The notes: generated from the letters alone by a model not told the origin. A stretch of 64,000 nucleotides of DNA from Streptomyces catenulae (GCF_000718015.1 NZ_JODY01000022.1:62001-126000); one strand, 5' to 3'; shown: positions 32,828 to 41,572, counted from the stretch's first letter. Made by a program: numbers and translations.

Positions 32828-33709
32828 ATGCCTGAGATATCGGAGTTCAAGAAGGAAACGCTGCGGGAGCTGGGGCGTCGGCTGCGGGAGGTCCGCCTCG
32901 AAACGGGCTCGGGAGCGACGGAACTCGCGCGTAGGGTCGGCTGGAGCCCTTCGAAGTGCAGCCGGATCGAGAGCGGCAAGCGCACCAGCACGACGGTGGA
33001 CGACGTCGCCACATATCTGGCGGGGTGCGGGGCGGAGGACAAGTACGAGAATATCTGCGGATTCCTTCGTGAGGCTGAAGGGCGTTTCCGTGAATGGGCC
33101 GAGGTGGAGAAGTCGGGGCTCAATGCGGCACAGCAGGAAATTCTGCCGCTGTGGGAATCCACACGGCAGTTCCGCGCGTATGCCGGATGGGTGCTTCCCG
33201 GACCACTACAGACCCGTGAATACGCGCTCACCATCCTTCAGTCCCTGCGAGAAAGGCGTGGACTGCTGCCCGATGACGCCGCTGCGGCGGCTACCCGGCG
33301 CGAATACGTGCAGAAGTATCTTGCCGACAAGAGCAAGAGTTTTGAGCTGGTTATCGAAGAGTCCGTACTGCGTCGGGGTTTCGGAGATCCCCAGATGTCG
33401 CTCAATCAGCTGATGCGTCTTCTTGATGTCCGGAAAATGCGGACAGTTCAGTTGGGCATCATTCCGGCCCGGCGTGATGTGTGTGACCGCAGCACGGTAT
33501 GGCCCGCGGAAGATTTCTGGATCTTCGACGACGACCGGGTCAAGCTCGAACTCGTCTCGTCCGCCGTGGACCTGTCCACCCCGTACGACCTGGAGCAGTA
33601 CGGCAAGGTGTTCACACTGTTGCAGGAGCAGGCCGTCTACGGCACGCAGGCGGTCGAGATCGTCAAGGCAGCCATGGCGATGGTGGTGAAGCAGTGGCAC
33701 GAGACGTGA
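32828..33709 (+). CDS. XRE-family regulator with DUF5753 domain
   Basis: A 293-residue protein, MPEISEFKKETLRELGRRLR. The N-terminal helix-turn-helix covers residues about 15-70 (GATELARRVGWSPSKCSRIE, SGKRTSTTVDDV). The rest is the DUF5753 sensor domain common in Streptomyces (GWVLPGPLQTREYAL, then PQMSLNQLMRLLDVR and VYGTQAVEIVKAAM). Such regulators usually control an adjacent small gene, and several are linked to development. Here the partner is the 91-residue gene upstream. The coding sequence is less GC-rich than the core genes, consistent with an accessory locus. Confidence 0.9.
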   Translation: MPEISEFKKETLRELGRRLREVRLETGSGATELARRVGWSPSKCSRIESGKRTSTTVDDVATYLAGCGAEDKYENICGFLREAEGRFREWAEVEKSGLNAAQQEILPLWESTRQFRAYAGWVLPGPLQTREYALTILQSLRERRGLLPDDAAAAATRREYVQKYLADKSKSFELVIEESVLRRGFGDPQMSLNQLMRLLDVRKMRTVQLGIIPARRDVCDRSTVWPAEDFWIFDDDRVKLELVSSAVDLSTPYDLEQYGKVFTLLQEQAVYGTQAVEIVKAAMAMVVKQWHET

Positions 33710-33749
33710 TCGCCACCACGCGCCGTACGAACGCCCCCTTCGGCTCTCC

Positions 33750-34637
33750 TCAGCCCTCGGCACCGCTCCGTGCGGCGACGGCTGTGGCGTACAGGGGTGA
33801 AGCGGTGAGAAACCCGTCGACGGTCAGGACGGCGGGACCGGTCAGAGTATGGGTTCCATCAGGTGCGACACGGATGTGGAGGGTGCCGCCGGGGGCATCG
33901 ACGCGGTACATCCCGTCGGGCGGGCGGACACCGGTCCGGTGGGCGGCGGCGACGGCGGCGCAGGCTCCGGTGCCACAGGCCGGGGTTTCGCCGACCCCGC
34001 GTTCATGGACACGGAGTGCGAGGTGGCCGGGGGCCAGGACGCGGACGAACTCGACGGTGACGCCCTGCGGGGGAGACGGCGTGACGGCCGGCGGGGAAAC
34101 AAGGGAGCCGGCGTGGTCGAGGTCGTCGACGAAGGCGACGGCGTGCGGGTTTCCGGCGTCGACATACAGTGCGGGCCACGACCGCCGTCCGACACTCACG
34201 GTCAACGCCTCCTCGTCCGGGGCAAATCGAGGCCGCCCCATGTGGACCGAGACCTCGCCGGCAGGGGCCGTATCGGCGATGTCGACGGTACGGAGACCGG
34301 CGCGGGTCGCGAGCGTGAGGCGGCCCGGCGGGATGTGCCGGTGATGGGTGAGGTGCCGGGCGAGAACGCGGATGCCGTTGCCGCACATCTCACCGAGGCT
34401 CCCGTCGGCATTGCGGTAGTCCATGAACCACGTCGCCCGCCCCGCATACCGAAGGGCCTCGGGAGAGCGGTCGCACAGGACGGCGCGCAGAATGCCGTCG
34501 GCCCCGATTCCGGTACGGCGGTCACACAGGTGCGATATCGCGGCAGGGGTGAGAGCCGCCCGGTCGTCGGGGTCATGCAGAACGAGGAAATCGTTGCCCG
34601 CGCCGTTCCCCTTGGTGAAGGGAAGTTGAGGAGTCAT
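33750..34637 (-). CDS. dapF: Diaminopimelate epimerase (accessory copy)
   Basis: A 295-residue epimerase converting LL- to meso-diaminopimelate. Both catalytic cysteines are present: Cys85 in LGEMCGNGIR and Cys221 in TPACGTGACA. The substrate motifs GNGAGNDFLVL and DAGNPHAVAF are intact, so it should be active. A Streptomyces genome normally has one housekeeping dapF elsewhere with the cell-wall/RNA-modification genes. This copy sits in an accessory block under a GntR-type regulator, with a 4-base overlap to a small upstream gene. It may serve a natural-product or cell-wall variant pathway, or act on another amino acid. Confidence 0.88.
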   Translation of the reverse strand: MTPQLPFTKGNGAGNDFLVLHDPDDRAALTPAAISHLCDRRTGIGADGILRAVLCDRSPEALRYAGRATWFMDYRNADGSLGEMCGNGIRVLARHLTHHRHIPPGRLTLATRAGLRTVDIADTAPAGEVSVHMGRPRFAPDEEALTVSVGRRSWPALYVDAGNPHAVAFVDDLDHAGSLVSPPAVTPSPPQGVTVEFVRVLAPGHLALRVHERGVGETPACGTGACAAVAAAHRTGVRPPDGMYRVDAPGGTLHIRVAPDGTHTLTGPAVLTVDGFLTASPLYATAVAARSGAEG

Positions 34638-34888
34638 GTCGTCCCAGGCGCGTCGAAGCGTGTCCAAGCCACCTGGCCGTCCTTCGTATCGGCCAGCCCG
34701 TAGGTGCTGCCCAGGTCGAGAGCGGCCACAAGCTCGTCCCAGCGAGTGATGAGGGCGGGGGTGACGGGCAGTTCCAGACGGATCGCGCCGTCGTCCTCGC
34801 TGCGCAGGCTCGGAGGGTGCCCGGCCAGATCGCTCAGCGCGGCGTAGGCGCGTACCGCTTCGGGGGACTGCTCGGATGCGTCCGGCAT
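34634..34888 (-). CDS. Small protein coupled to dapF
   Basis: An 84-residue protein starting MPDASEQSPEAVRAYAALSD, chosen at ATG 34886-34888 because GGAGGGGAG precedes it. A GTG at 34903 is less likely. Its stop overlaps the dapF start (ATGA), indicating coupled translation. Patterns ALITRWDELVAALDLGSTYG and an acidic beta segment are visible but match no family I know. It may be a small accessory or regulatory partner of the epimerase. It diverges from the GntR regulator gene. Confidence 0.65.
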   Translation of the reverse strand: MPDASEQSPEAVRAYAALSDLAGHPPSLRSEDDGAIRLELPVTPALITRWDELVAALDLGSTYGLADTKDGQVAWTRFDAPGTT

Positions 34889-34948
34889 CTCCCCTCCGAT
34901 CACTCCACGAATTCCTAGTTAACCAGATTTCGACGGGTGGGCTAAATT

Positions 34949-34968
34949 GTCAACCCTGTGAAGTTGAC
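34949..34968. promoter_or_regulatory. Candidate operator between dapF operon and GntR gene
   Basis: GTCAAC and GTTGAC (34949-34954, 34963-34968) form a short palindrome with an 8-base spacer. It lies in the divergent gap between the dapF operon and the GntR gene, next to an AT-rich GCTAAATTGT. GntR/HutC regulators bind such short palindromes. Evidence is limited to symmetry and position. Confidence 0.3.
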
Positions 34969-34987
34969 CTTGCAGGTGAGGAGCGGC

Positions 34988-35767
34988 ATGGGCGCATCTG
35001 GACCGGCGCGTCCGGCTCCCTATCTGCGCATCGCGCAATTGCTGCGGGACCGCGTCGCGAGCGGCGAGTGGCGCGTCGGAGACCGGCTTCCCTCCCGGGC
35101 CACACTCGGTGCGGAATTCGGCGTCGGCGACAACGTCGTGCGCCGTGCCCAGGAAGCCCTGATCGAGGAGGGGCTCCTGGAGGGACGGGCCGGATCCGGG
35201 ACCTTCGTCCGTGCGCCCCGTCAGCGCGGATCGCTCTCCCGCACCGCCTCGAACGGTTCCTCGCCCGCACCGGCAGGGTTCACCGGGACCTGGGAAGCGC
35301 GCAGCATCGCGAAAGTTCCGGCCGGACCTGCGACCGCGGTCCGGCTGGGAACCGGACACGACGGCATGTGCGTGCTCACCACGTACGAGTTCCTGACGGA
35401 CTCCCGGCCCGTTCTGCTGGCCACCTCTTGGGAGCCGATGGCCGTCACCGGCGGCAGCGCCGTGGTGCTGCCGGAGGGCGGGCCTCTCGCCGGCGCCGGT
35501 GTCTTCGCACGGATGCGGCATCTGGGCATCGTGATCTCCCGCGTCGTCGAGGTTCCCCGGCCCATCCGGCTCAGCCGCGACCAGGCTCACCTTCTCGGTC
35601 TGGCCACCGGCGCGCAGGCCACGCTCATCGAACGCACCCACTACGCCGACGACGGCCGGGCCGTGGAAACCGCCGACTGGATCGTCCCGAGCGACCTGTG
35701 GGACATCACCTACACCATCGCCACGCCCGCGCCCGGCACGTCAGCGCTTTCCGTCCGGGGGCGGTGA
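34988..35767 (+). CDS. GntR-family (HutC-type) transcription regulator
   Basis: A 259-residue regulator with a winged-helix domain at residues about 9-75 (PYLRIAQLLRDRVASGEWRV, GDRLPSRATLGAEFGVGDNV). A UTRA ligand domain of the HutC type follows (TYEFLTDSRPVLLATSW, ISRVVEVPRPIRLSRDQAHL, LIERTHYADDGRAVETADWI). The start ATG 34988 has GAGGAG ahead of it; a GTG at 34958 is an alternative. It is divergent from the small gene and dapF, so it probably controls them and senses a small molecule. Confidence 0.88.
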   Translation: MGASGPARPAPYLRIAQLLRDRVASGEWRVGDRLPSRATLGAEFGVGDNVVRRAQEALIEEGLLEGRAGSGTFVRAPRQRGSLSRTASNGSSPAPAGFTGTWEARSIAKVPAGPATAVRLGTGHDGMCVLTTYEFLTDSRPVLLATSWEPMAVTGGSAVVLPEGGPLAGAGVFARMRHLGIVISRVVEVPRPIRLSRDQAHLLGLATGAQATLIERTHYADDGRAVETADWIVPSDLWDITYTIATPAPGTSALSVRGR

Positions 35768-35810
35768 GCAGGCGCAGCACGGCAGTCGCACACCTACGGA
35801 GGGGGAACTC

Positions 35811-36704
35811 ATGGCGCAGCGGCCCGATCTGCCGACGCGGATCGCCGACGCACTCAACAGCAAGGCACTGGGCTCCGCGATCGGCATCGTCTCGTTGGCC
35901 GCCACCGCGGTCGCCTGGGCCGTCGATCACGTCAACCTGATGCTGATCATCGTCCTGCAGACGGTGCTGAACCTCGTCTTCGTCCTCGGCGGCATATGGT
36001 CGGGCAAGACCCACATCCGCCTGCGCCGCACCAACAGCATCGAGGCCATGGACGAGCCCATGTACTACGACGCGATCCGCGCCCAGTTGGAGAACTCGCT
36101 GGTATCGGATTACCGCAGGATCGCGGACGGCTACCTCAGCGTGCACGGCACCGAGGTGCCGTGGATGTCGGTCCAGCTCATCAACGCCCTTCTGACGACC
36201 GATGTCCAGCCCCGGCGGATCCAGGCCATCGACCGCACGACCAACCCGTCCCTGCTCACCCGGCGCCGCGCGTACCTCGACGCCAACCAGCGCTTCATCG
36301 AGGACGGCGGGCGTATCAACCGGCTGTTCGTGGTGAAACGGGAGAACCTCCTCGACCGCGACTTCGCACACGACCTGCTGGCCCTGATCGACCACCACCG
36401 GCAGCTCGGCGTCATCTGCGGTCTGGCCGTACGCGAGGATCTTCGGCCCCAGGAGACCGTCGACACCGTGGTGTTCGGCAATGCGGCGGTCCTCATCGAG
36501 GACGAGCAGGGCGACGAGACGTACACCCAGGGCCGCTCGACCATTCTCTTCAAGGGCATCGACGTCTATATCGGCCACTTCACTCGCGCCTGGGAGCACG
36601 GCTTGGGCGCGCCCCGGGCGCTGCACACCTACGAGACAGCGATCCGCCCGCTGCTGGACGCCTGGGACGCGCAGGAAGCCGCCGCCGTGGTCGACGGGCT
36701 CTGA
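35811..36704 (+). CDS. Two-helix membrane protein with large cytoplasmic domain
   Basis: A 297-residue protein with a strong GGAGGGGGA site before ATG 35811. Residues about 18-40 and 43-65 are two adjacent transmembrane helices (IGIVSLAATAVAWAVDH; LMLIIVLQTVLNLVFVLGGI). A soluble domain of about 230 residues follows. The soluble part has an ordered alpha-beta pattern (INRLFVVKRENLLDRDFAHD; TILFKGIDVYIGHFTRAWEH) with invariant-looking Asp and His but no motif I can name. It lies 43 bases after the GntR gene in the same direction, so it may belong to its operon. A membrane sensor or effector is conceivable; this is speculation. Confidence 0.68.
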   Translation: MAQRPDLPTRIADALNSKALGSAIGIVSLAATAVAWAVDHVNLMLIIVLQTVLNLVFVLGGIWSGKTHIRLRRTNSIEAMDEPMYYDAIRAQLENSLVSDYRRIADGYLSVHGTEVPWMSVQLINALLTTDVQPRRIQAIDRTTNPSLLTRRRAYLDANQRFIEDGGRINRLFVVKRENLLDRDFAHDLLALIDHHRQLGVICGLAVREDLRPQETVDTVVFGNAAVLIEDEQGDETYTQGRSTILFKGIDVYIGHFTRAWEHGLGAPRALHTYETAIRPLLDAWDAQEAAAVVDGL

Positions 36705-36762
36705 GCGTGCTACCGGTCCCGGCGCCGGAACGGGTGGTACGCGGCCAGGGTTTGGCCACGGC

Positions 36763-37794
36763 TCACCGGGCGCCGGGTGCTGGTACCGCCAGGACATCCT
36801 CAGGCCGGGCCAGAGCGCGGCGGTGACGGGCGAGGAGGGAGCCCGGTCCGATGAGGAGCGCCGCCGGGGTGCAGTGCGGCGGGGCCAGTCCGCGCTCCAC
36901 CGCCGGGAGGTAGTTCCACCGCACCGCCGGGTGGGCGGAATGCGCGTAGTGGTGAAGATCGCCGTAAGGAAGCCAGGTGACCGCCGCCACGGCTGACATC
37001 ACCACGCCTTCCGGGTAGAGACGCAGGCAACGGCCGGCTTCCACCTCGGCCCGGCTTCCGGTGCGGCGCTGCGGGTCGAACCAGGTGTGCTCCCCCAGCA
37101 GCGACAACCAGGCGAGCTGCGGATACAGCCACAGGCGGGGCACGAGCACCCCGGCGACCAGTCCGGTCCACCCGCCCAGCAGATACGCGGCCGCCGCCAC
37201 CACGACCACCGCGACGGCGCCCGCCGGGCGGGCCAGAGCCCGGCCCGTACCGGTGACGGTGCCTCGCAGCCCGCGGACGGTCAGCGGGTGGCACGCCGCA
37301 CGGGTTACGGTGCCTTGCGCCGCGCCAGGTACCAATCCGGCGTCCCGCAGCTCCACGAGGTTCGGGTCGACACCGCTGAGGGTCGCGTTGGGGTGGTGGT
37401 CCCGTACATGCCGGTTCCGGCGCTCGCCGACGGGCCCGAGCGCCAGCGGTAGATGGACGAAGAGCTCCGCCAGCACCGTGTTGGCCCGCCGCCCGCGAGC
37501 CAGGACACCGTGCACCGCGAAGTGGCTGATCTCCTGGAGGTGCCGGAAGTGCACCGCGACCGCCACCGCGGCGACCACAGCTCCCGCCGGATGCACTCCG
37601 GCCAGCAGCCACCAGCCGGCGATCTGCGTCCACTCCCCCACCAGCAGCAGCGTCGGAGCCCATACCGACGCACGCGACCTCTGTAGGGCCATCGCTTCCG
37701 CCGCCGTCAGTTTCGCGGGGCTGCGCAGGTGGCGGAGGCGGTCGAGTTGCCGGAGCAGCAGCCCGGCAACGACCAGGCAGAGGGCCGAAGACAT
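36763..37794 (-). CDS. Fatty-acid-desaturase-like membrane protein
   Basis: A 343-residue integral membrane protein. Hydrophobic segments alternate with three His clusters typical of membrane di-iron desaturases/hydroxylases: HFAVH (residues 91-95), HVRDHHPN (129-136), and HHYAHSAH in the last third (about 286-293). The order and spacing fit the FA_desaturase superfamily. The substrate may be a lipid, sphingolipid-like molecule, carotenoid or polyketide chain. It is the last gene of the accessory block and points toward the block's interior. No electron-transfer partner (ferredoxin, cytochrome) is encoded beside it. Confidence 0.78.
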   Translation of the reverse strand: MSSALCLVVAGLLLRQLDRLRHLRSPAKLTAAEAMALQRSRASVWAPTLLLVGEWTQIAGWWLLAGVHPAGAVVAAVAVAVHFRHLQEISHFAVHGVLARGRRANTVLAELFVHLPLALGPVGERRNRHVRDHHPNATLSGVDPNLVELRDAGLVPGAAQGTVTRAACHPLTVRGLRGTVTGTGRALARPAGAVAVVVVAAAAYLLGGWTGLVAGVLVPRLWLYPQLAWLSLLGEHTWFDPQRRTGSRAEVEAGRCLRLYPEGVVMSAVAAVTWLPYGDLHHYAHSAHPAVRWNYLPAVERGLAPPHCTPAALLIGPGSLLARHRRALARPEDVLAVPAPGAR

Positions 37795-37977
37795 GGGTGT
37801 CCCGTGAGGAAGGAGCGACGACGGTGAACACCGAGAGTGTATTTAGTGCACCAGATTGACGGTATGGATTGGCCGAATCACATCGGTGGCGACGGTCGGC
37901 CCCGAAGCGTGCCGCCGGGGCAATTCACCGGGCGGGACGCGACGGCCGAACCCCGCGCTGCCTTCTGCCCGTTCAGT

Positions 37978-38017
37978 GTTGAGGGCCTGATGCGCGTGCG
38001 CGGATCAGGCCCTCAAC
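37978..38017. terminator. Hairpin resembling the tRNA-Pro terminator
   Basis: Arms GTTGAGGGCCTGAT (37978-37991) and ATCAGGCCCTCAAC (38004-38017) are perfectly paired around a 12-base loop. The sequence strongly resembles the terminator at 29833-29871 (shared GGGCCTGAT and its complement). It lies between the desaturase and ABC-permease genes, at the right limit of the accessory block. Confidence 0.7.
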
Positions 38018-38083
38018 AGCTCCCGGATTCGTTCCGCATCGGCGGAGCGGTCATAGCCCCTCCCCTAAGCGGGACGACCCCCG

Positions 38084-40639
38084 TCAGTTCTCTGTGACCG
38101 CTTCCAAGGGGTTGAGGGAGGCGGCTCGGCGGGCTGGGAGGGTGGCGGCCAGGGCGCCGGTGGTCAGGGAGAGGAGGGAGAGCAGGAGGAGGGTGCCCCA
38201 GGGGAGGGAGAAGGTGTAGCGGTCCATGGCGCCGTTGGCGAGGGCGCCGATCCGCCAGGCGCCGAACAGGCCGCCGGCCAGGCCGAGGAGGGTGCCGAAT
38301 CCGGCGACCGTCACGGCTTCCAGGCGGATCATGCGGCGGACGGCGGTGCGGTCCATGCCGATGGCGCGCAGGGCGCCGATCTCCCGGGTGCGTTCGGCGA
38401 CGGACATGGCCAGGGTGTTGATGATGCCGAGCGCGCCGATCACGGTGCCGAGGGCGAGCATGCCGTAGACCACCTTGAGCAGGTCGGCGAGGACTCCGGC
38501 GGCCTCCTCGATGAACGCCTCGCGGTCCTGGACGGTCACCAGCGGGCTGTGGCCGACGGCGATGCGCAGCCGGTCCTCGGTGGCCCGCGAGACCGTGTGG
38601 CCGTCGGTGCCGACGAGGATCCGCTGCACGCTGCCGGGCAGGAAGCTGTGCTGCGCGACCTCGCCGCGGGCGCCGAGCACGTCCTGGGCGAGGGGGTTGT
38701 CCTCGAAGACGGCCACGACGGTGTACGGAGCGGGGTCCTGCTGTCGGCCGATGCGGGCCCGGACGCGGTCGCCGGTGGTCAGGCCGTTCTCGTGGGCGGT
38801 GCTGCGGGAGAGGGCGATCCGGCCCGGTCCGAGGTGTTCGAGGGAGCCGCTGACGAGGCCGAGCTTCAGCGTTCTGTCGACGGTGCCGGGGTCGACACCG
38901 GCGATGGTGCGGACGCCGCCGTCGAGGAAGAAGGTGGTGTCGGAGACGGCGGTGGTGTGGTCGACGCCGGGGGTGGCGGTGACCCGTTCCACGGTGGCGT
39001 CGTCGAGGCCGTGGGAGAAGGTGCGGGAGCCGATCACGTAGTCGGCGCCGAGGCCGGAGGCGGCCTGGCGGTCGAGCGTCTCGGTGGTGGAGTGGCCGAT
39101 GACGGCGAGCCCGGCGACCAGCGCGGTGCTGATCATCAGCGTGGCGGCGGTGGCCGCGGTGCGGCGCGGGTCGCGTAGCGCGTTCTCCTGGGCGAGTCGG
39201 CCGGTGATCCCGAAACGGCCGGTGAGGCGGCCGGTGAGGCGGAGTACCGGGACGGCGAGCAGCGGGGCGAGCACGATCAGGGCGGCGACGAGGAGGGCGC
39301 AGCCCGCCATCGCGGTGCGCAGGTTCTCCTCGGAGGCGTCCTCGGCCCCCGCCAGCGAGAGCAGCAGCCCGACACCGGCGGCGAGCAGGACGGTGCCCGT
39401 GAGCGCGCGGAGCCGGGGCCGTCCGGTGGCGGGCGGCCGGGCGGCCGTACGCATCGCCTCGACGGGGGCGACCTTCGCCGCGCGGCGGGCCGGGAGCCAG
39501 GCGGCGAGCACGGTGACGCCGACGCCGACCGCGAGCGCCGCCAGGACCGAGCGGGCGCCGATCACCAGGGGGCCCGCGGGCAGGCTGCTTCCGCCGGTGG
39601 TGAGGAGGGTGGGCAGCGCGGCGGCGAGGCCGAGTCCGAGCAGGAATCCGGCGGCGGACGCGACCAGGCCGACGGCCAGGGCTTCCAGGAGGATCGAGCG
39701 GGACACCTGGCGGCGGGTGGCGCCGATCGCCCGGAGCAGCGCGCTCTCCCGGCCGCGCCGCGCCACCAGCATGGTGAAGGTGTTGACGATGAGGAACGAG
39801 CCGATGAAGAGCGAGACGCCCGCGAAGACCAGCGGCAGCTTGGCGTAGCCGCGGGTCAGGGTGGAGACCAGGACGGCCTGCTGTTCGGCCTGGGCGGTGC
39901 CGGTGGTGGCCTCGGCGCGGTCGGCGGGGAGCACCTGGGTGACGCGGTCGGCGAGCGTGGTCTCGTCGGTGCCGGGGGTGGCCGTCAGGTCGATGCCGGT
40001 GTACGTGCCCGGCTCGGCGAAGAGCTTTTGGGCGGTCGCCCTGTCGAAGAGGGTGAGGGTGCCGCCGGTGGTAACCCGGGTGTCGTCGGTGGTGACGAGG
40101 CCGACGAGGCGCTTGGTGAGGACGGGACCGTCGGTGGCGAGGGTGATCGGGTCGCCGAGGTGGAGGTGGCCCACGGCGGCGGTGCCGGTGTCGAGGGCGA
40201 GTTCACCGGCGTCGGCCGGGGCGCGGCCCTCGGCCAGCGGGTAGCGGGCGTCCTTGCCGTCCTTGCCCGGGATGTAGGCGGTGGCGGGGTTGGCGCCCGG
40301 CTTGACCCGTAGCGGGGTGCCGTCCGCCGCGTTGAGGGCGGCCGAGCCGTCCACGGACGGGCGGACGGAGGCGACGCCGGGGACGGCGGCCAGCTTCCGG
40401 ACGAGGGCGTCGTCGAGGACGCTCCGCCGGTCCGCGGGCCGCCCCGGGGGCTGCTTCGCGGTGACGGTGACGGCGATGTCGGCGTAGCTCTTCGTCGCGG
40501 CGGCGCGGTGGGCCGCGGCGGTGGAGTCCGCGAAGACGAGGGCGCCGCTGACGAAGGCGACGCCGAGGCAGACCGCGAGGACGGTCATCAGCTGACGGGC
40601 CGGGTGCGCGAGGAGGTTGCGCAGCGCTGTTCTGAGCAT
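38084..40639 (-). CDS. ABC transporter permease (FtsX/MacB type)
   Basis: An 851-residue permease. The N-terminal transmembrane helix (MTVLAVCLGVAFVSGALVFA) is followed by a large external domain and then by a first FtsX block (VFAGVSLFIGSFLIVNTFTM). A second external domain and a second FtsX block (LGTVIGALGIINTLAMSVAE) come next, then the C-terminal helices. This is the long two-module layout of exporters for peptides, lipoproteins or antibiotics in actinobacteria. It is transcribed with the ATPase gene upstream (48-base gap) and the two-component system before that. Confidence 0.92.
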   Translation of the reverse strand: MLRTALRNLLAHPARQLMTVLAVCLGVAFVSGALVFADSTAAAHRAAATKSYADIAVTVTAKQPPGRPADRRSVLDDALVRKLAAVPGVASVRPSVDGSAALNAADGTPLRVKPGANPATAYIPGKDGKDARYPLAEGRAPADAGELALDTGTAAVGHLHLGDPITLATDGPVLTKRLVGLVTTDDTRVTTGGTLTLFDRATAQKLFAEPGTYTGIDLTATPGTDETTLADRVTQVLPADRAEATTGTAQAEQQAVLVSTLTRGYAKLPLVFAGVSLFIGSFLIVNTFTMLVARRGRESALLRAIGATRRQVSRSILLEALAVGLVASAAGFLLGLGLAAALPTLLTTGGSSLPAGPLVIGARSVLAALAVGVGVTVLAAWLPARRAAKVAPVEAMRTAARPPATGRPRLRALTGTVLLAAGVGLLLSLAGAEDASEENLRTAMAGCALLVAALIVLAPLLAVPVLRLTGRLTGRFGITGRLAQENALRDPRRTAATAATLMISTALVAGLAVIGHSTTETLDRQAASGLGADYVIGSRTFSHGLDDATVERVTATPGVDHTTAVSDTTFFLDGGVRTIAGVDPGTVDRTLKLGLVSGSLEHLGPGRIALSRSTAHENGLTTGDRVRARIGRQQDPAPYTVVAVFEDNPLAQDVLGARGEVAQHSFLPGSVQRILVGTDGHTVSRATEDRLRIAVGHSPLVTVQDREAFIEEAAGVLADLLKVVYGMLALGTVIGALGIINTLAMSVAERTREIGALRAIGMDRTAVRRMIRLEAVTVAGFGTLLGLAGGLFGAWRIGALANGAMDRYTFSLPWGTLLLLSLLSLTTGALAATLPARRAASLNPLEAVTEN

Positions 40640-40687
40640 GGTGGCTTTCCGGGTGCGGGCGGGCGGTGGCGGTTCCGGTCCGGGGCG

Positions 40688-41452
40688 TCAGGCGGCGCGC
40701 GGGTCGAGGGTCTTCATCAGGTCCAGGACGCGGTCCGGGGTGGGCCGCGTCATCTCGTCGACGAGGCGGCCGTCGGCGAGGAAGACGACGCGGTCGGCGT
40801 ATCCGGCGGCGACCGGGTCGTGGGTGACCATGACGACGGTCCGGCCGAGTTCGCGGACGGAGTCGCGCAGGAAGCCCAGGACTTCGGCCCCGGCGCGGGA
40901 GTCGAGGTTGCCGGTCGGCTCGTCGCCGAAGATGATCTCGGGCTGCGAGGCCAGGGCGCGGGCGACGGCGACGCGCTGCTGCTGCCCGCCGGAGAGCTGC
41001 GCGGGCCGGTGGCCGAGGCGCCCGGTGAGGCCGACCATGGCGACGACGCGGTCCAGCCATTCCTGGTCAGGGCGGCGTCCGGCGATGCTCAGCGGCAGGG
41101 TGATGTTCTCCAGGGCGGTCAGCGTCGGGAGGAGGTTGAACGCCTGGAAGATGAAGCCGATCCGGTCGCGGCGCAGCTGGGTGAGGCTCCGGTCGCCGAG
41201 GGTGCTCAGCTCGGTGGTGCCGATACGGACGGAGCCGGAGGTGGGTGCGTCGAGTCCGGCGGCGCAGTGCATCAGGGTCGACTTGCCGCAGCCGGAGGGG
41301 CCCATGATCGCGGTGAACTCGCCCTCCCGGAAGGTGATGCTGACCCGGTCCAGGGCGACGACCTCGGTGTCGCCGCTGCCGTGGACCTTCGTCAGATCGG
41401 TGGTGGCGGCGATCCCGGGTGCGGTGGACGAGGCCACGGGGGCGACGGTCAC
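40688..41452 (-). CDS. ABC transporter ATP-binding protein (MacB/LolD type)
   Basis: A 254-residue ATPase with a GTG start. Walker A is GPSGCGKSTLMHC, the Q-loop is IGFIFQAFNLLP, the signature is LSGGQQQRVAVARALA, and Walker B is IIFGDEPTGNLDS with a downstream H-loop VMVTHDP. The sequence places it with the LolD/MacB-type export ATPases that pair with FtsX permeases. It acts with the 851-residue permease encoded 48 bases downstream. Regulation is probably by the two-component system encoded upstream. Confidence 0.94.
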   Translation of the reverse strand: MTVAPVASSTAPGIAATTDLTKVHGSGDTEVVALDRVSITFREGEFTAIMGPSGCGKSTLMHCAAGLDAPTSGSVRIGTTELSTLGDRSLTQLRRDRIGFIFQAFNLLPTLTALENITLPLSIAGRRPDQEWLDRVVAMVGLTGRLGHRPAQLSGGQQQRVAVARALASQPEIIFGDEPTGNLDSRAGAEVLGFLRDSVRELGRTVVMVTHDPVAAGYADRVVFLADGRLVDEMTRPTPDRVLDLMKTLDPRAA

Positions 41453-41572
41453 GGAGACTCCTCTTCGGTGCGGAACGGTGCACGTCGAAGGGTGTCGGGG
41501 CGGTGTATCGGGGCCCGGGGGCGCGAGGTATCGGTGGCGGATCGGGTGCGTAGCAGTTCTGTAGGGGCGGCC

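Noticed and set aside
37900..38080. Search for a copied tRNA-Pro 3' end at the right limit of the accessory block
   Set aside because: No match to the tRNA 3' sequence is visible, so a classical tRNA-targeted integration with direct repeats is not supported there. Only the hairpin resembles the tRNA terminator.
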